From the NCBI RefSeq assembly GCF_000255705.1, contig NZ_JH636440.1, forward strand, positions 682,737 to 746,736: a stretch of 64,000 nucleotides of DNA, in the 5' to 3' direction. Every line of letters begins with the position of its first letter. The stretch's first letter is position 1. A program made the translations under genes and the position numbers. The notes beneath the pieces were generated by a model that was not told the origin of the DNA, ran no database searches, and was given only the letters and a program-made list of their open reading frames with translations. Shown here one piece after another: positions 9,120 through 15,706 of this stretch. This stretch comes from Zavarzinella formosa DSM 19928 (GTDB taxonomy: Bacteria > Planctomycetota > Planctomycetia > Gemmatales > Gemmataceae).

Positions 9120-10358
9120 TTATTTCTTGTTGACCGGATCTTTGGACGATTCGTCCTGGCTCTTCTCCTGCGGCTTCACTGTGCTGCGGAGAATCATGAA
9201 TCGGTTCAAGATGTCGAACCAGAACGGCGCCCCGAGCGAGACGGCCAGTATGGTCATCAACAGGCCAAAGATTTTCATCACCCATGCGGAGATGACATAT
9301 CCCGTGCTCTTCTTGGGATATCCGGCCGGCAGATTATCGCACGTCGGGAATGACCGGAAGTCGTCGAAGTCCCACCCCATCGGCAGGCCGGTCGCCGACA
9401 GGGCGGCATTCGTTTGCTTCAAGTCCTGCCAGGCATCGGACGGCGTTTTGGAATCGCCATTCTTGCTTGGCGGCGCCTCTTGGATCTTTTTCTCCGCCGC
9501 CGCCACCACTTCTTGACGCAATTTGTCGTTTTGCAGCGCGCGGGCAATGGCGATCGTGTCCACGTTCAGCGCCACCGTGACAACGGCGGCGATTCCCAGC
9601 AACCAATACTGCGTGTGCCGCTTGTACCACCCGGACACGCGGTCCATCGAACTGTTAAACCATGCCTCCAGGTTCTGCCGAAGCTGGTTAATGTCCCCGT
9701 TGGCGGCATCGATCATCGCCAAGAGGGCCTTCTTGACTTGCTCATTCTCAATCGTTCCCACGGTGTCCCGGAAATCCTTTAAGGGATCGGGGGTGGCTGC
9801 CGCGGGCGGGGCGGGAACCACCGGGACTGCGGAGATGGTCGCGGGCTGGCCGTCGGCGGCCTGTGTCATGATAAGCGGCATGACCACGGGCGGAGTTACG
9901 GCGACCGGCGGGGAAGCCGGCGGCGTTGCCCCCGAGGCCCCGGACCTTTCCGCCGGCTGGCCCAAAGCCTGCTTTGCAGGTTTGATCACGTCCAGCAGCG
10001 CCAGGGCAAAACTCTTGGCCGGAATATAAGCCGGGAGTTGCTTAAGGTTGGCCGGGTCGTATTTGCCGCGAAAGAGACAGCAAATGAGCGGATGGTTGTA
10101 CAACTTCTCCACCAGATTCTGTTGCGCCGGTAGTGCGGGAGCCCCTTCCGTGTTCGGCGCGGCGGCGATTCCCTTGCTTTGCTTCCACTTGTCGTTGGCG
10201 TAATCGGTGAGCATTTCTTGGAGGCCGAGTTCCAGCGAGCGGGCGCGCATGCGCAACCAACTCTCCAGTACCTCCTTCGCGGCCGTGCAGACCAGACTGA
10301 GCAGCAGGAAGACAAAGATCAGCCCGATCCCTGTCTCCAGCATCACGGAATTGAACAT
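9120..10358 (-). CDS. Conserved three-helix membrane protein
   Basis: 412 residues, function unknown. An N-terminal helix (GIGLIFVFLLLSLVCTAA) is followed by KEVLESWLRMRARSLELGLQEML, a pattern I recognise from a widespread bacterial hypothetical family with this opening. Residues of about 140-190 are a Pro/Ala/Val-rich linker. A second helix lies around WLLGIAAVVTVALNV and a third near the C-terminus (WVMKIFGLLMTILAVSLGAPFWF). The tail is charged (KPQEKSQDESSKDPVNKK). The start is ATG 10358. It faces the lipoprotein gene across a strong hairpin, and its own upstream side borders the AGF-repeat locus, with which it shares orientation but no motif. Confidence 0.8.
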   Translation of the reverse strand: MFNSVMLETGIGLIFVFLLLSLVCTAAKEVLESWLRMRARSLELGLQEMLTDYANDKWKQSKGIAAAPNTEGAPALPAQQNLVEKLYNHPLICCLFRGKYDPANLKQLPAYIPAKSFALALLDVIKPAKQALGQPAERSGASGATPPASPPVAVTPPVVMPLIMTQAADGQPATISAVPVVPAPPAAATPDPLKDFRDTVGTIENEQVKKALLAMIDAANGDINQLRQNLEAWFNSSMDRVSGWYKRHTQYWLLGIAAVVTVALNVDTIAIARALQNDKLRQEVVAAAEKKIQEAPPSKNGDSKTPSDAWQDLKQTNAALSATGLPMGWDFDDFRSFPTCDNLPAGYPKKSTGYVISAWVMKIFGLLMTILAVSLGAPFWFDILNRFMILRSTVKPQEKSQDESSKDPVNKK

Positions 10359-10637
10359 GCGAGTCTCTCAATGCGTATGCTGGTCATTACGCCAGCTAGG
10401 TTTAGGTGTGCAAGTGTCAGCCCCACAGGGCAGTCGAGTACAGGTCAGCTGCTTTAAAAACGAAATGGTCGTCTTTGCGATGTCTGGCAAAACAGCAATT
10501 TGAAAATTAGGATGGCAAACAGAAAAATCAAGACGTGGATGAGAATACGATCTCTTTGAAGAACACATTTGAAACGAAGATGACCGTGCATTGTTTGGAA
10601 AATCGCCCCGGTCATCCTTCCTTAACAAGACTAATCA

Positions 10638-11519
10638 CTACTTCCCGATTAATTCGCGGGCACGCTTGATTTCTTTCTCCAGATTGTCAAGCGTCTCCTT
10701 GCTGACCGGAGGGCAATCGGCGGCCGCAGGCAGTCCGGCTTTCATTGGTTGGGGCTGGGGAGGAATGCCAGCCACCATGGGTTGTTGCGGTTGTTGCTGG
10801 ATCATTGGCATTCCGGCGAACTGCGGTTGTTGTTGGATCATCGGCATTCCGGCGAACTGCGGCTGAACCATTGGCATTCCGGCGAACTGTGGTTGTTGCT
10901 GGATCATTGGCATTCCCACAAATTGCTGCTGCTGGGGAATCATCTGAAAGCCAGCCACCTGTTGAACCATCGGCATTCCCGCAAACTGTTGCACAGGCAA
11001 TACATTTTGCTGTTGCAATTGAATTTGCTGGGGAGGGGGCGTTGGGATTGTTGTCGTTGTTGTCACTTCGCCGGGGACAGGCACGTCGAATAATTTGAGC
11101 GTGGGAAAGGGAATGTTGATTGTTGTCAGGCCCAACGCCCACCGGGTGCGGGGAGCGCGAATGGTCTGTTCAGTGTTGGCCACGGCAACACTTTGCGGGG
11201 CTGAAAATCCCGCCACTCCCGGCGAAGCCATGACCATCGGGGCTCCGGCCATCATTGATGGCTGGGCCTGAATCACCGTCGGCATTGGTTGGGTCGGCGC
11301 GGGAAGTCCGGCCCGAGGAGCCGGTTTCGGGGCCGGAAGGCCGGCCGTGGGCGGCGTTTCACACTCCTCGCCGGGGCAATCCTCCGGTGTTTCCACAATG
11401 ATTTTTTGGCGGGGCGCCTTCACCCGAATGATTTCCGGGGCTCCGTTGCAGTCTTCGCCGGAGAAGCAATGCTTGCACCCGGATGAAAGCAACATCAAAA
11501 ACAACAATGTGGCACGCAT
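10638..11519 (-). CDS. AGF-locus protein 1: lipoprotein with AGM/AGF Pro-Gln repeats
   Basis: 293 residues. The start MRATLLFLMLLSSGC gives a short lipobox signal; C15 would be lipidated. A Cys-rich segment follows (KHCFSGEDCNG, CPGEEC). AGLPAP/AGAP/AGF elements lead to a Gln-rich block built from a 12-residue unit, FAGMPMIQQQPQ, repeated about four times (36-base DNA period, about 10790-10990), then MVAGIPP and MKAGLPA. The end (KETLDNLEKEIKRARELIG) is a short coiled coil. This order recurs in the proteins at 11757, 12983 and 14676. No known domain is recognised. Inferred: an outer-surface structural or scaffold protein. Confidence 0.8.
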   Translation of the reverse strand: MRATLLFLMLLSSGCKHCFSGEDCNGAPEIIRVKAPRQKIIVETPEDCPGEECETPPTAGLPAPKPAPRAGLPAPTQPMPTVIQAQPSMMAGAPMVMASPGVAGFSAPQSVAVANTEQTIRAPRTRWALGLTTINIPFPTLKLFDVPVPGEVTTTTTIPTPPPQQIQLQQQNVLPVQQFAGMPMVQQVAGFQMIPQQQQFVGMPMIQQQPQFAGMPMVQPQFAGMPMIQQQPQFAGMPMIQQQPQQPMVAGIPPQPQPMKAGLPAAADCPPVSKETLDNLEKEIKRARELIGK

Positions 11520-11662
11520 GATAATCCTTTTGGGGCGCTATTTGTCGAGTCAGCCCGCAAGATCACAAAGAATCCTCACGTTCGGTATCGGCGGCGCAAA
11601 CGGCACAATTGATCCAAAGTGTCTTGATTTGTCCAAGATTGATCAAAGTTTGAAAATGAAAG

Positions 11663-11697
11663 CAGACAAGGCCGCCTGAATCAGGCGGCCTTGTCTG
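11663..11697 (-). terminator. 17-bp perfect hairpin after AGF-locus protein 2
   Basis: The 17 bases 11663-11679 pair perfectly with 11681-11697 around a single base. It lies about 60 bases beyond the stop of the minus-strand gene at 11757, and on that strand a T-rich run (CTTTCATTTTC) follows, as in an intrinsic terminator. Confidence 0.75.
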
Positions 11698-11756
11698 TTG
11701 GAAAAGCGAGCTTGAAAGATTTTGCTAAAAAATTGTGGCGTTGGCCCCCGCGTGCC

Positions 11757-12815
11757 TTAATTCTTCGGCGTCTTTTTGAGCGCCTCAATCACCTGCTCCG
11801 CTTGCTCAAGCTTGGCTTTCATCGCATTCAGCGCGGTATTGGCATCTTTAAGGGCTTGGACTGTTTCGTTGCGCAAGGTGTCCAATTCCGCATTTGCCTT
11901 GCTGGAAGAATTGTCCGGCTTTGAAGAAGAATCACGACTCAGCCGGTCGTTGACCGACTTCAGTTGTTTGGTCAGCTCGCGAAACGCATCATCGGGGCAA
12001 ACTTGGGAGGCGTCAATTTTTCGCAAGACGGTCTGTTCCACACGACTGGCCAATTGGCTGCGAAGAAGCTGTTCCAAGAGCGTGAGGCCAATTTCGGTGC
12101 CGATGCCGATGCCAAAACCTGCCGTCTGTGTTTGGGGAGGATTCTGCAATGCGAAACCGGCCATTTGAGGCTGCACCGGAGGAGCTTGCAGCGCGAAACC
12201 GGCCGTTTGAGCCTGAACCGGGGAAACTTGCAACGCCAAACCTGCCGATTGCTGTTGGACAGGCACCATCTGATATTGGTAACCCATCGTCGGCACCATT
12301 TGCATCTGGTAGCCCATGACGGGAACGGCCGCAATGGTCATGGCAGGAGCCGACGCGGGCGCGCCGGCCAAAAACTGAGGAGTTCCAGCCGGTTGATTGG
12401 GAAGGCCAGCCGTGGGGGAGGGGGCGGGCAATCCGGCCCGGTTCAGACATTCCGGCTTGGTGCAACCCGTGTAAGGGGCGCGAACATTGATCGCTGGCAC
12501 ACTCTGGAAAACAACTTCTGGTTGTTGCTGTTCGATAATGATCTTGGGCCGCAGAGGGCGATTCGGCAAAACACAGGATTTGCCGGGCGCGCACTCGGCC
12601 GGGCACGGTAGTTCACATTCGGCGGGGTTGGGGGCGGGAATCGAGACCGGCGGGGGACAATCTTCCCCTTGGGTTGTCGGTTGTCGATGCAAGTGGTTAG
12701 CCGGAACGATTTTTTGCTCCGGTGGTCTGACGGTTTGGGCATGGACCCCTCCGATGGGGCACATGCCGAGAATTGAACCGCCAACGATGACCATTCGGCC
12801 AATACGAGTCAACAT
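11757..12815 (-). CDS. AGF-locus protein 2: exported Cys/Pro-rich AGF-repeat protein
   Basis: 352 residues from ATG 12815 (AAAGGAA upstream). The signal MLTRIGRMVIVGGSILGMCPIG ends near VHAQ. A Cys-rich section follows (CPPPVS, CELPCPAECAPGKSC, CTKPEC). Next come AGLPAP/AGLP elements, a Met/Gln/Tyr stretch (MGYQMQMVP and MGYQYQMVP), and four units of the type AGFALQxPPVQ. The last 110 residues are helical and charged with long heptad runs ending LEQAEQVIEALKKTPKN. RPKIIIE here echoes RQKIIVE in protein 1. Function unknown; the architecture matches the other three repeat proteins of the locus. Confidence 0.8.
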   Translation of the reverse strand: MLTRIGRMVIVGGSILGMCPIGGVHAQTVRPPEQKIVPANHLHRQPTTQGEDCPPPVSIPAPNPAECELPCPAECAPGKSCVLPNRPLRPKIIIEQQQPEVVFQSVPAINVRAPYTGCTKPECLNRAGLPAPSPTAGLPNQPAGTPQFLAGAPASAPAMTIAAVPVMGYQMQMVPTMGYQYQMVPVQQQSAGLALQVSPVQAQTAGFALQAPPVQPQMAGFALQNPPQTQTAGFGIGIGTEIGLTLLEQLLRSQLASRVEQTVLRKIDASQVCPDDAFRELTKQLKSVNDRLSRDSSSKPDNSSSKANAELDTLRNETVQALKDANTALNAMKAKLEQAEQVIEALKKTPKN

Positions 12816-12945
12816 GAATCGATTCCTTTCGATCCTGCATGGAATGCCCTTGATGCCAAGCACCACGAATGCAAAGGGCCTGCTGAGTCGATTCGACCCG
12901 GCAGGCCCCATAGGATGAGCAAGATCGGCAAAGGAATGATCGATA

Positions 12946-12962
12946 TCCGGCCTTCGGCCGGA
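12946..12962 (-). terminator. Short GC hairpin after AGF-locus protein 3
   Basis: TCCGGCC (12946-12952), a three-base loop and GGCCGGA (12956-12962) lie 21 bases beyond the stop of the gene ending at 12983. There is no clear T-run, so the terminator call is moderate. Confidence 0.5.
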
Positions 12963-12982
12963 AGAATCGTCACAAGCGGATG

Positions 12983-13516
12983 TTATTTCGGCGCGGTTGG
13001 CATGGGCATGGGCACAGGCTGACCAGGGGGAATAATGCTGCCGGGGGGAACAGCAAGCGGAATCGGTCGTTTCAATGCGTCATTAAGTGTGTCAATTTTA
13101 CCCCCCAACTGGCTCATGGCATCAATGAGCGCTTTGTTCGGATCCACCTTCGGTTCAGCCTTGGGTTTTGGTGTCTTGGAGTCGATTGATTTCAAAGTTT
13201 TGTTCATCTCTACCAAGAGAGCTTTGATTTCATCGTTCGATCCGGATGGTGTAGATGTTGAAGTGTTGGGATCCTTCTTTTTTACTGTGAAATTTCCGGG
13301 AGTTCCAGCGGTTCCATCACCTTGATCATTCGCAAAACCAGCCGACTGCTGCGGGACCAGCGTAAAGCCAGCCGACTGCTGCGGGACCAGCGTAAAGCCA
13401 GCCGACTGTTGCTGGGCATAATATTTATGACAGTGAATCCAGCCGGCTTGGGACGTCGAATAAACTCCGAGGCCAATCAAAGCTGAAAGACAAAAGCGAA
13501 TCCAATGCTGATGCAT
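12983..13516 (-). CDS. AGF-locus protein 3: exported short AGF-repeat protein
   Basis: 177 residues. The signal MHQHWIRFCLSALIGLGVYS ends at SQA-GW. After a short HCHKYY segment the unit QQSAGFTLVP occurs twice, followed by QQSAGFAND. The DNA unit is 30 bases and copies 13341-13370 and 13371-13400 are identical, so the expansion is recent or kept uniform by recombination. The rest is Ser/Thr/Lys-rich with two helical heptad segments (NDEIKALLVEMNKTLKSI and LIDAMSQLGGKIDTLNDAL) and a Pro/Met tail. Function unknown; it shares its plan with proteins 1, 2 and 4. Confidence 0.8.
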   Translation of the reverse strand: MHQHWIRFCLSALIGLGVYSTSQAGWIHCHKYYAQQQSAGFTLVPQQSAGFTLVPQQSAGFANDQGDGTAGTPGNFTVKKKDPNTSTSTPSGSNDEIKALLVEMNKTLKSIDSKTPKPKAEPKVDPNKALIDAMSQLGGKIDTLNDALKRPIPLAVPPGSIIPPGQPVPMPMPTAPK

Positions 13517-13613
13517 GGCATGACCCTCTCTAACTAAAACGATTGGTTATTCATTCTTAAAACAAGATTACCCAAACCGCCGACATTCACAAGGCGATTG
13601 TCGGCCGAAATTT

Positions 13614-13646
13614 AAAAAAAGTCAGCCGAACGCACGGACCTGTCGG
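13614..13646 (-). terminator. Possible intrinsic terminator after the protease gene
   Basis: On the minus strand, GCCGA...TCGGC (13623-13645 region) is followed by TGAC and a run of seven T (13614-13620 read as A on the plus strand). It sits about 45-75 bases past the protease stop. The stem is short with a large loop, hence low confidence. Confidence 0.4.
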
Positions 13647-13687
13647 CCGTCTGCCGTAGGTATGCGGGCGCAATTTTCAATTGTTGC

Positions 13688-14530
13688 CTACGCTTCCTGA
13701 ACTTGCGTAATCGTCCAGATATCGAACTGGTTTTGCAGCAAATAGGCATATGACATGAACACAAACCCTTGGTTTCCGAAATCCTCTCCAAATGAGTTTT
13801 GGCACATGAAAATTTGGTCGGCGTCGTCATAGCCAAGCACTAACATGCAATGGCCGCCGATCGGAGCTCCGGACGCTGGTGGAATCATGCCGTCACTGCC
13901 AATGTTTCTAAAACCGCTGAACGCCGTAAACGCAAGAATAAATGGAAATCCTTGTGCGATGCAACTTTTCAGACTGGTTAAGTCTGGCGGCACTCTCAGA
14001 TATGTGACCACTTTGTTATCGCGGCCAAACAAAAAGCAATTCTGGGGCGGTGGAACGCTGAATTTGCTTTCATCATAGGGGAAGTCCTCCTCCTTACAGG
14101 AGCCATCGCTCGCCACGGCCTTGATGGCATCACGGGGCGCGACGGCAACATTCAGGCTTTGATGCCCCTCAATGGAACGTGTGTTAAAGAAGACATACAG
14201 CGGGCTTGGCTCAAAATCCTCTAATCCCTGCTTGATCTGCGCAAACCGGACGGCCGCCGCCACCGCAAAGGAGGTGCATGCCTGCAAGCTCCCTTGGTTT
14301 CGGACTTCCATCGGCGAGTCTAATTGCATATGGTCCGGCAAATCCGTTATCGTATTGGCAAAACCCGCATCCCGAGGGTCGGGAAGGTCGGGGGTGCATC
14401 CGAAAATATCCTGACGGACGGTGCCGGAAAAGCCGGCCAGCTCTATCTTCTTTGGCTTTGCCTTCGGTTTTGGTTGAAGCCTCTGTTTCGGTTTCGGATT
14501 TTGAGGGTTTTGGTTGTCAAACTTGGCCAT
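13688..14530 (-). CDS. Papain-like (C1) cysteine protease within the AGF locus
   Basis: 280 residues from ATG 14530 (AAGGAG about eight bases upstream; a TTG six bases earlier is possible). Catalytic residues are visible: Q79 (oxyanion) in VRNQGSLQAC, C85 nucleophile, H227 in IGGHCMLVLGYDD and N245 in CQNSFGEDFGNQG, all in the C1A order. The first 30 residues are Gln/Pro/Lys-rich (QNPQNPKPKQRLQPKPKAKPKK) and no signal peptide is visible. Two AGF motifs precede the catalytic core (LAGFSGTVRQ, RDAGFANT), the motif that is repeated in the four flanking exported proteins. Inferred: it processes those proteins or itself at AGF sites. Confidence 0.87.
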   Translation of the reverse strand: MAKFDNQNPQNPKPKQRLQPKPKAKPKKIELAGFSGTVRQDIFGCTPDLPDPRDAGFANTITDLPDHMQLDSPMEVRNQGSLQACTSFAVAAAVRFAQIKQGLEDFEPSPLYVFFNTRSIEGHQSLNVAVAPRDAIKAVASDGSCKEEDFPYDESKFSVPPPQNCFLFGRDNKVVTYLRVPPDLTSLKSCIAQGFPFILAFTAFSGFRNIGSDGMIPPASGAPIGGHCMLVLGYDDADQIFMCQNSFGEDFGNQGFVFMSYAYLLQNQFDIWTITQVQEA

Positions 14531-14644
14531 GAACAAATCTCCTTGCGTAAATGGTGTGACGAACAGATTAGCGCGCAGCCTCCTCGGGCAGCATCAACTC
14601 TTGCTTTGTTGACATGATCAAAATAACTGCTGAATAATCACATG

Positions 14645-14680
14645 ATTGAATTTCAATTTTGCGGCAAATTGAAATTCAAT
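14645..14680 (-). terminator. 15-bp AT-rich hairpin overlapping a stop codon
   Basis: Bases 14645-14659 pair perfectly with 14666-14680 around TGCGGC. The far arm includes the stop codon (14676-14678) of the AGF protein gene at 14676, so the last codons and the 3' end form one stem. It is likely a transcript end or stability element. Confidence 0.6.
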
Positions 14681-15359
14681 TCTTGATGGCGGGAGGACGC
14701 TTGGACAGTTCTTCGAGCTTTTCGATTATCTTTTGATTCTGTTTGGAGAGTTCAATGAGCGTTTTGAGAAGTTGTTCATTGGTGTCCCCGGCTTTTTTCG
14801 GTATCGTGAGATCTTCTTGGGAGGGAGAGCCGGCTGTCATTTTTTCGGAATTTTTTGACGGCACAAGCGCGAATCCGGCAGATTGTGGAAAAGCTTGGCC
14901 GAACGGAAATCCCGAGTATGGCGGGCAAACCAGAATGATCGTGACGCCCGTGGATGGCGATGCCGGCTGTGACAATTGAAAGCCGGTCGTGTGCGGCGCA
15001 ATTGTGAAACCAGCAGTCGGCATGCCAGGATAGCCAAACGGCAGACCCGCTATTTGCGGAACACCCATCAGGCTCCCAAACCCGACCTGGGCCGGTTGCT
15101 GGATCGGAGGCGCCACCGTAAATCCAGCGGTCGGTTGCTGGATCGGAGGCGCCATCGTGAATCCAGCGGCCGGCAGGGGTTGCTGAATCGCCTGCAAACT
15201 CTGAGCCGGTACGGAAACCGCAAGGGGTTCGCAAGAGGTGGTGGAAACTGCCGGAGCGCATGCCACGGGCTGCTTATGCCAGAAAAAGGCATGGGATGAT
15301 GAAACACATCCGAGGCTAATGAGCGCAGATAGCCAGAAACAGGGGTATTGCAGAGACAT
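14676..15359 (-). CDS. AGF-locus protein 4: exported AGF-repeat protein
   Basis: 227 residues. The signal MSLQYPCFWLSALISLGCVSSSHA ends before FFWHK; the predicted mature start then has CAPAVSTTSC. Repeats follow: AAGFTMAPPIQQP and TAGFTVAPPIQQP (39-base DNA period, 15092-15170), VGFGSLMG, AGLPFGYPGMP, TAGFTIAPH and SAGFALVPS. The end is a charged coiled coil (NEQLLKTLIELSKQNQKIIEKLEELSK). Same plan as the proteins at 10638, 11757 and 12983. It is the first gene of the minus-strand run, with a 347-base AT-rich upstream region that probably holds its promoter. Confidence 0.8.
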   Translation of the reverse strand: MSLQYPCFWLSALISLGCVSSSHAFFWHKQPVACAPAVSTTSCEPLAVSVPAQSLQAIQQPLPAAGFTMAPPIQQPTAGFTVAPPIQQPAQVGFGSLMGVPQIAGLPFGYPGMPTAGFTIAPHTTGFQLSQPASPSTGVTIILVCPPYSGFPFGQAFPQSAGFALVPSKNSEKMTAGSPSQEDLTIPKKAGDTNEQLLKTLIELSKQNQKIIEKLEELSKRPPAIKN

Positions 15360-15706
15360 GAGAGACTCTTTCCAGCATGTGGAATGATTGGTTTGCCGAC
15401 TTACGAGTTAGACGGCATGCGTATTAGAGCAAATGTGGGCAAGATAGGCAATACAAAAACAATTCATTTTTGACGACAAAGCTGAATTTTTCGCTCCACA
15501 TTTTGACAAAATGAGCGAAATGCATGTTTCAGCCTTCAAATATTCTTTACGATCCGGTCTTGGTGTGATAGCGGAATGAGTGCTAAAATGCCCGATGCAG
15601 GTGGGTGAAAACTTAAAAAGCAAATGTCCCCCCGCTCAATGATGGTTTTCAGTCTGAAAACCATCATTTTTGACCCGATTTTTTGCAATTTTGATGAGTT
15701 TGTCTC
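15360..15706. promoter_or_regulatory. AT-rich gap with strong hairpin upstream of the AGF locus
   Basis: No coding frame is convincing here. It separates the end of the giant TPR gene from the start of AGF protein 4 on the same strand. It contains the 15-bp hairpin at 15638-15668 and an AT-rich run (15460-15560) suited to a promoter for the AGF run; no consensus could be assigned. Confidence 0.45.
15638..15668. terminator. 15-bp palindrome after the giant TPR gene
   Basis: AATGATGGTTTTCAG (15638-15652) is perfectly complementary to 15654-15668 around one base. It lies 39 bases past the minus-strand TPR stop. The T-run follows on the plus strand, so use as a minus-strand terminator is plausible but not classical. 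Confidence 0.55.

Noticed and set aside
10790-10990. Regular repeats that might be a CRISPR array
   Set aside because: Units are contiguous and in frame with a coding gene, without unique spacers or nearby cas genes.
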